Shown: piece by piece, positions 9,064 to 18,200 of the stretch
Numbering within the stretch: position 1 is the first letter of the stretch
Layout of the letters: every line of letters starts with the position of its first letter
Assembly: GCF_009833495.1 (NCBI RefSeq)
Contig: NZ_WUWG01000007.1
Coordinates: 62,001 to 126,000, forward strand
Length of the DNA: 64,000 nucleotides
DNA from: Oceanomicrobium pacificus
GTDB lineage: Bacteria; Pseudomonadota; Alphaproteobacteria; Rhodobacterales; Rhodobacteraceae
Direction of reading: 5' to 3'
Program-made: the position numbers and the translations under genes
The notes under the pieces: model-generated
What the model was told of the DNA's origin: nothing
What the model saw: the letters and a program-made list of their open reading frames with translations, nothing else
Database searches by the model: none

Positions 9064-10482
9064 GTGAAAGCTGTAGCGTCACGATTGCTGGCCGCGGCAC
9101 TATTCTGTTCCGCACCGGGCGCATATGCGCTGAGCCTCGAAGAGGCTATTCTTTATGTCATTGAAACCAATCCTCAAATTCAGGCAGCTGAAGCCAACAA
9201 ACAGGCGATCGAGTTCGAGCTCGACCAGGCGCGCGGGCTCTACCTGCCGCGGGTGACGCTCGAAGGGCGAGCCGGGCCAAACTACAATGACGGCACGACC
9301 ACACCAGCGCTCACATCATCTGACAGCGTGCTCTACGGATACGAGGCGCGCGCCACGATCTCGCAGACGATCTGGGACGGGAACGAGATCAATTCGGAGG
9401 TCGACCGTCAGGGCTACCGGATCGATGCCGCCGCCCTGCGCGTGCTGGAGCGGACCGAATTTCTCGCGCTGGAGGCCGCACGCCACTATTCCGACATTCT
9501 GCGGAACCGGCAGCTGATCGGACTGGCGGAGGAGAATCTCGATTATCACCGCCGGACGCTGGAGCAGATCCGCTCGGGCTATGAAAGCGGTGTGCTGGGG
9601 ATCGGGGACCTGCAACAGGCAGAAGAACGGCTCTTTCTGGCCGAGGATACGCTGACCCGCTTCACGCTCAGCCTTGCCGACAGCAACATTCTCTTCCTTG
9701 AAGTGGTCGGTGTGGAACCGTCGGGCCTGCAGTCGCTGCCGGACCTGAGTGCGGTCATTCCGACCAACCTCGACGCGGCCCTTGCCGCCGCGCGGCAGTT
9801 CAACCCGACCCTGCGTTTTTCCAAGGCGGATGTGGGCGCGGCGGAGGCCGTGTACCGCAAGACCCGTTCGAACCTCTATCCCGATGTGCTCTTGGAGCTT
9901 GAGGGCCGAATGGGCGAGAACCTTGATGGTTATGAGGGGCTGGAGCGCAAGGCCAAGGCCGAGCTTGTCATCCGCTACACGTTCCAGGGTGGGATCGAGA
10001 AGGCCGACCGTCAGGAACAGTTGCGCCGCGTGAGCGAGAGCCGCGCCGACATGCTGAGCCAGGCCCGGCTGGTCGAGCGCGAGGTGCGGACAACCTGGGC
10101 ACGCCTGCAAAGCGAACGCCGCCGCATTCCCATCCTTGAACGCCAGTCCGCCTCGTCCGAGGAATTGCTTGTTTCCTACGAGAAGGAATTCGAGGTCGGC
10201 ACACGCTCGCTTCTGGACATTCTCAACACGCAGAACTCGCTCTTCCAGAGCAAGGTGAACCTCGTCTCCGCCCGCACGGTGGAACAGTTCGGCGAGTACC
10301 GGCTTCTGGCCGCGATCGGCCGGCTTGTCTCGACGCTCAACATCCAGCCGCCCAAGGATGCGCGGCCCTATGCGATCCAGAACACGACCGCGCCGCCGGT
10401 CAATTCGGTCGAGGATGCCCATCGCAGCGATCCGTGGACGATCACCTCTCCGATGTTCGGGAACAGCGTCGGCCTGCAATGA
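9064..10482 (+). CDS. TolC-family outer-membrane channel of a type I secretion system
   Basis: Outer-membrane efflux/secretion pore of 472 residues. The GTG start at 9064 follows AAAGGGGGT, and a signal peptide (cleavage near PGAYA-LSLEEA) leads into the TolC repeat that begins LSLEEAILYVIETNPQI. The second repeat begins around residue 235 (LDAALAAARQFNPTLRFSKA). The long helical region and the conserved GTRSLLDILNTQNSLFQSK segment typify the AggA/LapE-like branch. Unlike many TolC proteins it ends in a proline- and serine-rich tail. It heads a three-gene operon with an ABC exporter and HlyD-type adaptor, which together form a complete envelope-spanning exporter. Confidence 0.93.
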   Translation: MKAVASRLLAAALFCSAPGAYALSLEEAILYVIETNPQIQAAEANKQAIEFELDQARGLYLPRVTLEGRAGPNYNDGTTTPALTSSDSVLYGYEARATISQTIWDGNEINSEVDRQGYRIDAAALRVLERTEFLALEAARHYSDILRNRQLIGLAEENLDYHRRTLEQIRSGYESGVLGIGDLQQAEERLFLAEDTLTRFTLSLADSNILFLEVVGVEPSGLQSLPDLSAVIPTNLDAALAAARQFNPTLRFSKADVGAAEAVYRKTRSNLYPDVLLELEGRMGENLDGYEGLERKAKAELVIRYTFQGGIEKADRQEQLRRVSESRADMLSQARLVEREVRTTWARLQSERRRIPILERQSASSEELLVSYEKEFEVGTRSLLDILNTQNSLFQSKVNLVSARTVEQFGEYRLLAAIGRLVSTLNIQPPKDARPYAIQNTTAPPVNSVEDAHRSDPWTITSPMFGNSVGLQ

Positions 10483-10509
10483 TGCGGACCGAGGGCAGGG
10501 AGCCAGACC

Positions 10510-12795
10510 ATATCCGCACCGCATGAATCCGACAGTCCGGTCAAGAAATCGACCGAAAAGACCCCCGCTGCCCCGCGCCTGATCCTCGGGCGGGGCGCAG
10601 CCGCGGCGGCAGGCGGTGAAGGGCAGGCACGGCCTGCGCGCCCCGCGGGGCCGGACTGGCAGTTCGATCGCACGGGCGCCGATCCGCTAGCCGATTGTCT
10701 GCTGGCGGCCCTGCACCGGCTGGGCATCGATCTTGGCCCCTCCACGCTCACCGCGGGCCTGCCCCTGCCTCGGGACGGACGCCTGACGCCGCCGCTCGCG
10801 GTCGAGGCTCTGGAGCGCCACCAGATCCGGGCGCGGCTGGTCCGGCGGCCGCTGTCCGGCCTGCCCGATGCGGTCCTGCCGGCGGTGCTGTTCCTGAAGG
10901 GCCGGGACGCCTGCCTGTTGCTGGGGCGGGAGTCAGACGGGCGCCTGCGGATCCTGCGGCCGCAGGTCAACGATTCCGAGGAACGGATCGACGCGGCAGC
11001 CCTTGCCGAGCAGTATCACGGGGCGGCGCTCCTGCTGCGCCCCGAACCCACGGCTGCCACGGACGCTCCGGGACAACGCCGCGCCGCGCCGCGCCACTGG
11101 TTCTGGAGCGCCGTCGGACGCTACTGGCCGGCCTATCTGCAGGTTGCGCTTGCTGCGGCACTGGTCAATGTGCTGGCGCTCGCGACGCCCATATTCACGA
11201 TGAATGTCTATGACCGGGTCTTTCCCAATGCGGCGCTCATCACGCTCTGGTCGCTTGTGGCCGGGGTCGGGCTCGTGTTCCTGTTCGACGCGATCCTGAA
11301 GGCGATCCGTGCGAGCGTGGTCGATGCGGTGGGGCGCAAGGTCGACCTGCGCGTCTCTTCCGACATTTTCGCCCATATCGCCGATCTGAGGCTCGAAGCG
11401 AACACGATGCCCTCGGGATCCCTGATGAACACGCTGAAGGATTTCGAGCAGGTCCGTGATTTCTTTTCCAGCCAGACAGTGGCGACGCTGACCGATCTGG
11501 CTTTCGCGATCCTCTTCATCGGGGTCATCGCCTATCTGGGCGGGCCGCTGGCCTGGCCACCGACAATCGCGCTTGGCGTCGTGCTGGTGGTCGGGCTTGT
11601 CACGCTCTTTCCGCTGCGCCGCGCGGCCAATGACTCGCGCCTGACGACGGGCGTGAAGAATGCGGTCGCGGTCGAGGCGATCTCGGACCTCGAAACGCTC
11701 AAAGCCGTTGCGGGGCAGGGCCGGATGCAGGCCCGCTGGGAGCAGCATGTTGCCGATGCGGCCGCCGCGCAGGAACGCACGCGCCGCTGGGCCAACCTGT
11801 CCACGACGATTTCTGGGACCGCGCAACAGGCGGCCTCGGTCGGGATCGTGGTGATCGGTGTCTACCTCGCGCTCGAGGGCCGGATCACGATGGGCGCGGT
11901 CATTGCCGCGATGATCCTGTCGGGCCGCGCGCTGGCGCCGACCGCGGCCCTGTCCGGTCTGTTCGTGCGCGGCAGTTTCGCGCTCTCCACGCTGCGCAGC
12001 CTCAATCAGGTGATGAACCTGCCCTCCGACAGCCGCGGGCAGGAAGGCGGGCTCAATGCGGCGCTCTCCACCGGCGCCATCGCGGTGGAAGATGTGGGCC
12101 TCGACTATCCCGCCGCTCAGGTTCCGGCGCTGAAGGAGGTGAGCCTCGAGGTCGCGCCGGGCGACCGGGTCGGGCTGATCGGCGCGGTCGGGGCCGGCAA
12201 GACCTCGCTCGTGCGCCTTATGGCCGGGCTCTACCACCCGACCGACGGTGCGGTGCTGCTCGACGGGATCAACATGCGCCAGTTGCCGGCTGCGGCGCTG
12301 CGCGATGCGGTGCAACTGGTGCCGCAGGAGCCGGTGCTCTTCTCCGGCACGCTGGCGGAAAATATCGCATTCGGGCGGGCAGGGGCGCGGGACGAGGACA
12401 TCCTGCGCGCGGCGCGCGCCGCCGGGGTCGACCGGATCGCGGCCCAGCACCCGCAAGGCTTTGCCATGCCGATCACCGAGCGCGGGCGCAACCTGTCGGG
12501 CGGCCAGCGTCAGATGGTGGCATTGGCGCGTGCGCTTCTGGTGGAACCGCGTGTGCTCATTCTCGACGAGCCGACCAGTTCGATGGACAGCCAGAATGAG
12601 AAGCTTTTCATCGCGAGGCTGAAACAGGTGATCGAACGGCGGCCGATGACACTTGTCATCTCGACCCACAGGATGGGGCTTCTCGATCTTGTCGACCGGC
12701 TGGTGCTGCTCGATCGCGGACAGGTCCGCGCGAACGGATCGAAGGCCGATGTGTTGGCCGCGCTGGAGCGCCGCGCGAAAGGCGGCGACCGATGA
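10510..12795 (+). CDS. LapB-type type I secretion ABC transporter with C39-like N-terminal domain
   Basis: Inner-membrane exporter ATPase. Residues of about 40-150 form a degenerate C39-peptidase-like domain (DPLADCLLAALHRLGIDLGP, LPAVLFLKGRDACLLLG). About six membrane helices follow, then a nucleotide-binding domain with Walker A GAVGAGKTS, signature LSGGQRQMVALARAL and Walker [13 protein letters not shown]. The first ATG/GTG/TTG in frame is GTG 10885, which would cut the conserved domain in half. The frame is open back to the TolC stop, and the best-placed site is an ATA codon at 10510, 7 bases after AGGGAG. The start is therefore unusual and uncertain (CTG 10579 is an alternative). The gene overlaps the HlyD-type gene by ATGA. 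Confidence 0.85.
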   Translation: MSAPHESDSPVKKSTEKTPAAPRLILGRGAAAAAGGEGQARPARPAGPDWQFDRTGADPLADCLLAALHRLGIDLGPSTLTAGLPLPRDGRLTPPLAVEALERHQIRARLVRRPLSGLPDAVLPAVLFLKGRDACLLLGRESDGRLRILRPQVNDSEERIDAAALAEQYHGAALLLRPEPTAATDAPGQRRAAPRHWFWSAVGRYWPAYLQVALAAALVNVLALATPIFTMNVYDRVFPNAALITLWSLVAGVGLVFLFDAILKAIRASVVDAVGRKVDLRVSSDIFAHIADLRLEANTMPSGSLMNTLKDFEQVRDFFSSQTVATLTDLAFAILFIGVIAYLGGPLAWPPTIALGVVLVVGLVTLFPLRRAANDSRLTTGVKNAVAVEAISDLETLKAVAGQGRMQARWEQHVADAAAAQERTRRWANLSTTISGTAQQAASVGIVVIGVYLALEGRITMGAVIAAMILSGRALAPTAALSGLFVRGSFALSTLRSLNQVMNLPSDSRGQEGGLNAALSTGAIAVEDVGLDYPAAQVPALKEVSLEVAPGDRVGLIGAVGAGKTSLVRLMAGLYHPTDGAVLLDGINMRQLPAAALRDAVQLVPQEPVLFSGTLAENIAFGRAGARDEDILRAARAAGVDRIAAQHPQGFAMPITERGRNLSGGQRQMVALARALLVEPRVLILDEPTSSMDSQNEKLFIARLKQVIERRPMTLVISTHRMGLLDLVDRLVLLDRGQVRANGSKADVLAALERRAKGGDR

Positions 12796-14111
12796 GCCGC
12801 ACGGATTGGGACCTGCGCGATTTTGCCCATGGCAGCCGCGCGTCGGAACTGGGGGGAATATCCACCCGGATGACGCTATTCCTGTTCCTGCTTTGCGCCA
12901 TGGTGGCCGCGGGCCTCTGGTGGGCCAGCGTCGCGGTGATCGAGGAGGTGTCCCGCGCCGAGGGCCGTGTGATCCCGTCGGGCAAGGCGCAGGGGATCGA
13001 GAGCCTTGAAGGCGGGATCGTCTCCGAAATCCTTGTCCGGGACGGGCAGGAAGTGGCGGCGGGCGACAGTCTGCTCAGGATCGACACGACGGGGGCCGGC
13101 GCAAATCTGGGCGAGTTGAATGCGCAGCGCAACGCGTTGCTGGCCCGTGCCGCACGGCTGGAGGCAGAAGCCGAAAGCCTGTCGCGCCCGGCCTTCGAGC
13201 GCGCGGGCCTCGTGCCCACGGCGCCGATCGTGATGCGCGAACAGGCGCTTTTCGACAGCCGGCTGGCGGCCATCGACAGCCAGCGCGCGGTGATCGCGGC
13301 GCAGATCGACCAGCGCGAGCAGGAAATCACCGAACTCGACCGGTCGATCATCCGGGTGGGCGAAAGCCTTGTCCTGATCGAGGAAGAGATTGCTCTGCGC
13401 ACGTCGAGCGGTGTCGTGCCGCGCGCACAGATCATTCCGCTGGAACGGGACCGCACGGCCAAACGGCAGGAGCAGGACGGGCTGGAGAGCCAGCGCGACC
13501 AGGCGCGTGGCGCACTGCGCGAGGCGCGCGCGCGGCTGGCGGAGCTGGAGCTCAACTGGCGGCAGGAGGTCAGCAGCGAACGGGCCGATACGCTCAACGA
13601 GCTGAGCGTTGTCGAAGAGGCGATCAAGCGGGCCGATGACGTGGTTCGCCGCGCCGACTTGCGTGCGCCGGTCGCCGGGTTCATCGCCGATCTGGCCGTC
13701 AACACGGTCGGTTCGGTCATCGCGCCCGGGGAGGAGATCATGCGGATCGTGCCCTTGGGCGAGACCTTGGAGGTGGAGGCCCGTGTCCGGCCCGAGGATA
13801 TCGCCTTCGTGCGGCCGGGGCTCGAGGCCAGCATCAAGCTGACCGCCTTCGATTTCACCATTTACGGGTCGCTGCCGGGGCGGGTTGTGCAGGTGGCGGT
13901 CGACAGCCGCACTGACGAGCAGTCGGGCGAAACCTATTTTCCGGTCATCGTGGAAACGGATGAAACCCAGTTGACCCATGAGGGCCAGACCCACGAGATC
14001 CGGCCCGGCATGGTCGCGTCGGTCGATGTGCTGACGGGGCAGCGCACGGTGCTCGACTATCTTCTGAAGCCTTTCCGCAAGGCCCGGCTCGAAGCGCTCC
14101 GCGAGCGCTGA
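12792..14111 (+). CDS. HlyD-family periplasmic adaptor of type I secretion (LapC-like)
   Basis: Membrane-fusion protein of 439 residues. A short cytoplasmic N-terminus (SRTDWDLRDFAHGSRASELGG region) precedes one membrane helix at about residues 30-52. The lipoyl-like half (SLEGGIVSEILVRDGQEV) follows, then a long coiled coil of about 200 residues rich in E, R and Q. The second lipoyl half and beta-barrel come next (LRAPVAGFIADLAVNTVG), and the HlyD-typical C-terminus ends YLLKPFRKARLEALRER. It bridges the ABC exporter and the TolC-like pore. The start overlaps the ABC gene stop. It is convergent with cysK, with only 30 bases between stops. Confidence 0.95.
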   Translation: MSRTDWDLRDFAHGSRASELGGISTRMTLFLFLLCAMVAAGLWWASVAVIEEVSRAEGRVIPSGKAQGIESLEGGIVSEILVRDGQEVAAGDSLLRIDTTGAGANLGELNAQRNALLARAARLEAEAESLSRPAFERAGLVPTAPIVMREQALFDSRLAAIDSQRAVIAAQIDQREQEITELDRSIIRVGESLVLIEEEIALRTSSGVVPRAQIIPLERDRTAKRQEQDGLESQRDQARGALREARARLAELELNWRQEVSSERADTLNELSVVEEAIKRADDVVRRADLRAPVAGFIADLAVNTVGSVIAPGEEIMRIVPLGETLEVEARVRPEDIAFVRPGLEASIKLTAFDFTIYGSLPGRVVQVAVDSRTDEQSGETYFPVIVETDETQLTHEGQTHEIRPGMVASVDVLTGQRTVLDYLLKPFRKARLEALRER

Positions 14112-14141
14112 GCGGCGCCGGGCCCCGCGTCTGGTCCCGAC

Positions 14142-15221
14142 CTAGCCCATCTGTGCGCTCGGGGTGGAGGCCGAGAGGGCCATTTCCTCTTCCGTCATCA
14201 GGTCCGGCATACCCTCGAAGAGCGGCGTGGTCAGATAACGCTCGCCCGTATCGGGCAACATGCACAGGATCGTGGTGCCGGGCGCCGCGTTTTGCGCCAG
14301 TTCCATCCCGATGGCGAATGTCGAGCCGCCGGATATGCCGGTGAAGATCCCTTCCTCGGCCGCGAGGCGCTTGGCCCATGCAATCCCGTCCGGCCCCGGG
14401 ACCGGGCGCAATTCGTCCACGAACCCTTCGTCGAGTGCCTCCTGCAGCACGAGCGGGATGAAATTCGGCGTCCATCCCTGGATGGGATGCGGCTCGAAAG
14501 CGCCATGCTTTTCCGCAGGTTCCCCGCTGTCGAGTCGCTTCTGCGCCTCGCCGCTCCCGACAAGCTGCGCGTTGGCCGGTTCCGAAAGGATGATCTTCAG
14601 ATCCGGCCGTTCCTTGCGCATGACCCGGCCCACGCCCGTCAGCGTGCCGCCGGTGCCGTAGCCGGTGACGAAATAGTCGAGCCGCTGATCCTTGAAATCA
14701 CCAAGGATTTCCTGCGCCGTCGTGCTTTCGTGGATGTCGGCATTGGCCTCGGTCTCGAACTGGTGGGCGACGAACCAGCCGTTTGCTTCGGCCAGTTCGC
14801 GGGTCTTCTGCAACATGCCGGTGGCTGACAGCTCTTTCGGCGTGATGATGACCTTGGCGCCCAGCATCCGCATCAGGTGGCGCCGTTCGACCGAGAAACT
14901 CTCGGCCATCACGATCACCAGCGGGTAGCCTTTCTGCGCGCACACCATGGCCAGCCCGATGCCGGTATTGCCGCTCGTCGCCTCGATGACGGTCTGGCCG
15001 GGTTTCAGCGTGCCGTTGCGCTCCGCCGCTTCGATAATGTTCACCGCCAAACGGTCCTTGACCGATCCGGCCGGGTTGAACGCCTCGAATTTCACGAACA
15101 TCTCTACCCCGTCGGGCGCGAGGTTGTTCACGCGTATCGTCGGTGTGTTGCCGATCGTGTCGAGAATTGATCCGTAAATCTGGCCGCGACCCGTGGTCCG
15201 GCGCTGTCCATTGTCAGCCAT
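14142..15221 (-). CDS. cysK: cysteine synthase A (O-acetylserine sulfhydrylase)
   Basis: PLP-dependent beta-family enzyme of 359 residues that makes L-cysteine from O-acetylserine and sulfide. The PLP lysine lies in NPAGSVKDRLA, the substrate loop is EATSGNTGIGLAMVC, the phosphate-binding glycine loop is TGYGTGGTLTGVGRV, and SGGSTFAIG contributes the C-terminal active-site serine. It carries about 20-30 extra residues at each end compared with a minimal CysK; the N-terminal extension is MADNGQRRTTGRGQIYG. It lies 63 bases downstream of the giant adhesin on the same strand. Its ribosome binding site (GGGAGAGG) sits inside a perfect inverted repeat, so translation may be conditional. Confidence 0.92.
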   Translation of the reverse strand: MADNGQRRTTGRGQIYGSILDTIGNTPTIRVNNLAPDGVEMFVKFEAFNPAGSVKDRLAVNIIEAAERNGTLKPGQTVIEATSGNTGIGLAMVCAQKGYPLVIVMAESFSVERRHLMRMLGAKVIITPKELSATGMLQKTRELAEANGWFVAHQFETEANADIHESTTAQEILGDFKDQRLDYFVTGYGTGGTLTGVGRVMRKERPDLKIILSEPANAQLVGSGEAQKRLDSGEPAEKHGAFEPHPIQGWTPNFIPLVLQEALDEGFVDELRPVPGPDGIAWAKRLAAEEGIFTGISGGSTFAIGMELAQNAAPGTTILCMLPDTGERYLTTPLFEGMPDLMTEEEMALSASTPSAQMG

Positions 15222-15223
15222 CT

Positions 15224-15279
15224 GGCCTCTCCCTCGTTGGTTGTCCGGACGTGCGTCCGGTTCATGCGGTGGAGAGGCC
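15224..15279 (-). promoter_or_regulatory. nested hairpin that covers the cysK ribosome binding site
   Basis: On the minus-strand transcript a 9-base arm GGCCTCTCC (complement of 15271-15279) can pair perfectly with GGAGAGGCC (complement of 15224-15232), which contains the cysK Shine-Dalgarno sequence. The stem ends 2 bases before the cysK ATG. Inside the 38-base loop is a second perfect hairpin, CCGGAC-GCAC-GTCCGG (15245-15260). There is no T-tract, so it is not a standard terminator. It may sequester the cysK ribosome binding site or protect the end of the adhesin message; both are inferences. Confidence 0.6.
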
Positions 15280-15284
15280 GCAGA

Positions 15285-18200
15285 TCAGATCACGGCCGTC
15301 TCCTGTGCGCCGGCGGCATTCTCGAACAGAACGGTGACGTCAGCAGGGAACCCGCCGCCGCCCAGATTGAGGTTGGCCGCGACCGAAGTGGACCCGCCGA
15401 CGGTGACGCTCAGGTCGCCGGTCGTATCGTCAAAATCGGCGCGATCGTTGATCCCTTCGGTCCCGGTCAGTTGCAGGAAACCGGACAGGTCGACGATCTC
15501 ACCCACCTCATAATCGCTGATGATGTCCGTCACGTCGAGTGTCGGGCCGAGGTCGAACCGGTCGGTGCCCAAACCGCCCTCCAGCCGGTCGGCGCCGAGC
15601 CCTCCGATCAGCACATCATTGCCATCCGATCCGATCAGCCAGTCATTGCCCGACCCGCCATCGACAGTCACACCGGTCGAGGACCCTGTCAGGTCGACGA
15701 AATCGTCGCCGCCGAGCAGGGCGAACTCCTCGATCTCCGCATAGTCGCGCGTGCCCGCGGCATAGACCACGGCCTCGTCCGCGCCGCTGCCGAACGCCTT
15801 GTCGCGCACGCCGGCCGAACCGGTCGCATCATCGAGCAGGTCATAGGTTCCGCCCAGCGGATCGGTGAAGGTCGTGCCCGTCGAGGTCAGGAAGATCGCA
15901 TTGCCGATATCGAGATCGGCGGTGGTCGAGGTGCTCGCTTGCGGGCTGCCATTGTCGAGCACGTCATAGGTCAGCGTGACAGGGCCGGTGAAGCCGTTGG
16001 CCGCCGTGAATTCCACCTGCAAGCCATTGACCGTCGCGGTCACGTCCGGATCGCTGGCCACGATGTTGGCGATGCCTGCAAGCCCGTCCGGGTCGCTCGC
16101 ATTGGCCAGGAAATCGGCCACCGGAATCGAGAAGAGCGCGCCTTCGCCGGTCAGCGAGACCGGGCCGCTCACCACAGGCTGGTCGTTGACCGAGACGCTG
16201 ATCGCGGTGCCACCATCCGTTCCGTGGTTCGTGGTCACCGTGACCGTTCCGTCGATCGTGCCCGCAAATGTGCCGGGCGCGAGCAGCGAAAGGGCTGCGA
16301 CCAGCGCTGCGAAATCGGCCGGCGAGGTCGCGCCGCGGGTCAGGGTCAACTGGTTGCGCGCGCCGTTGAGCGTGCCCGCCGATGGCGTGATTCCGGCCGC
16401 GAGCGGAGCGGTGAAGTCGATCACCACCTCCTCGAGCCATTCCGACGGCGTGGCCTGACTGTCCGTGACCATCGCATCGATGCCCAGATCGATGGTGATC
16501 GGGCCGCCGGTCTGGACCGTGTCGGCAGGTGTGACCGTGACCGACAGGTCCAACTCCCCGTCAATTTCCAGTGCGAAGCTGTTATTGGCGCTGCCGCCTT
16601 CGTTGCTGGTCACCTCCACCGTGCCGGTAATCGGCGTGCCGTTGGTGGCGAAATCAGCGGGGAAGATGATCTCTAGCGCGTCGAAATCCGTCTGGCTGCC
16701 GGTGAAGGTCAGCACGCCGCCGGTGATGGTCACCGGTGCGCCGGCGGGGGTAAAACTGGTGCCGGCGGGCACGCCCGACAGCGTGTAGGTGACGCTTTTG
16801 ATCACTTCCGACCCGTCAGCATCCGTGACCGTTGCCGAGATATCCGCAGACGGGCTGTAGCTCAGCGCCGCATCGGTTTCCGTCAACGTGACCGGATCGG
16901 TCGGCGTGACGCTGTCGACATCGCCCTCCGCGTTGATCGCGATGGTGAAATTCTCGGTCTCGTCGCCGCCCTCGTTGGTGGTCACGTTGAGCGACCCGGT
17001 AAGGGTGGGCGCGCCGGCTGTTGAGTAATCGGCCGGGAATTCCAGCGCGAATGCGGCGAACTCGGCCTCGCTGCCGGTGAAGGTCAGCGTGCCGCCTGTG
17101 AAATCGACCGTGCCGCCGCCCGATGCGTCCCATCCCATGTTCGCGGGCAGGCCGGACAGGGTGTAGGTCACCTGGTCGACTACCTCGGACCCGTCCACAT
17201 CCGTGACCGTGATCGCAAAATTGGGCGCGGGCGTGTAGCTGACGACCGCGTCGGTCTCATCCAGCACGATATCAGGATCGGTGATATCGAGGATCAGGTC
17301 CGGCGCCGGTGTGATCGACAGATCGAGGTCGACGGGCGTCGAGGTCTCTGTGTCCGTGAAGAGCGGGCTTGTGTCGGTGGTGATCGCCGTGACCTCGAAC
17401 GTCACGTCATTGCCAAAATCGCCCGGCGGCACGAATTCCACCGTGCCCGCCGGTTCCCAGGCATTGGGCGACATGCCCGGTGTGCTCGTCTGCTGGACAT
17501 TCGCGCCGTCGATGATCGCAACGCCGCCAGAGATCGGGATGGAGACGCCGCCCACCGTCAGCGTGCCGCCATCCGGCAGGCCGGTGATCTGGAAGGCGAT
17601 GGTCTCGTGCGGATCGGGCGTCGTGCCCGACAGGGTGAGCACATAGGGCGCGGGTTGGTCCTCCACCCCGGTCGTCGGGGCGATGGAGGCGGTCACGGTC
17701 GGCACGTCTGCGTCCGGTCGCACGCGGAAATCGAACATGGTCGATCCCTGATTCGTGTCCGAATTGGCGCGCTCCAGCGTGTTGATGGTCAGCATGAGCG
17801 GGATGGAATCGACGCCGTTCAGTTCGGTGATCAGCGGATCGGGCGTGCGCGCATGCGGGTCGCGCAGCACCAGTTGCACCCGCGACCAGGCATCTTGCGA
17901 AATCGTCCAACTGCCATCGCCATTGTCGACGATCCCCGTCCGCACGCCGGTCGTGGATGTGACCGTCAGATAGTCCGGCACGCCCGAGAGCACGTAGGTG
18001 ACGACCTCCGACCCGTCCATGTCCGGACTGTCGGCGTTCAGCACGCTCGACAGGGTGAACGGCACGTCCTCGATTGCCGTGATGACCGGTTTGGCGCCTG
18101 TCGTGTCGACGAAGGGCTGGCCGGTCTCGGGGTCGATGATCCCGTCGAGATAGTTGAAGAAGGGCACATCCGCGACCGGAATGACATAGATCGTCTCGGT

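Noticed and set aside
10523-10582. A short out-of-frame peptide (ATG 10523) ahead of the LapB-type gene as a leader peptide
   Set aside because: It overlaps the conserved coding frame, lacks a well-spaced ribosome binding site, and has no regulatory residue run.
10885-12795. GTG 10885 as the start of the LapB-type exporter
   Set aside because: It would begin in the middle of the conserved C39-like domain, and recognisable protein sequence continues upstream for more than 80 codons.
15224-15279. The adhesin-cysK hairpin as a standard Rho-independent terminator
   Set aside because: No T-tract follows on the transcript; the 3' arm is instead the cysK ribosome binding site.
15222-15284. A known riboswitch class upstream of cysK
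   Set aside because: The gap is only 63 bases and shows none of the conserved cores of SAM, cobalamin or other sulfur-related riboswitches that I can recognise.
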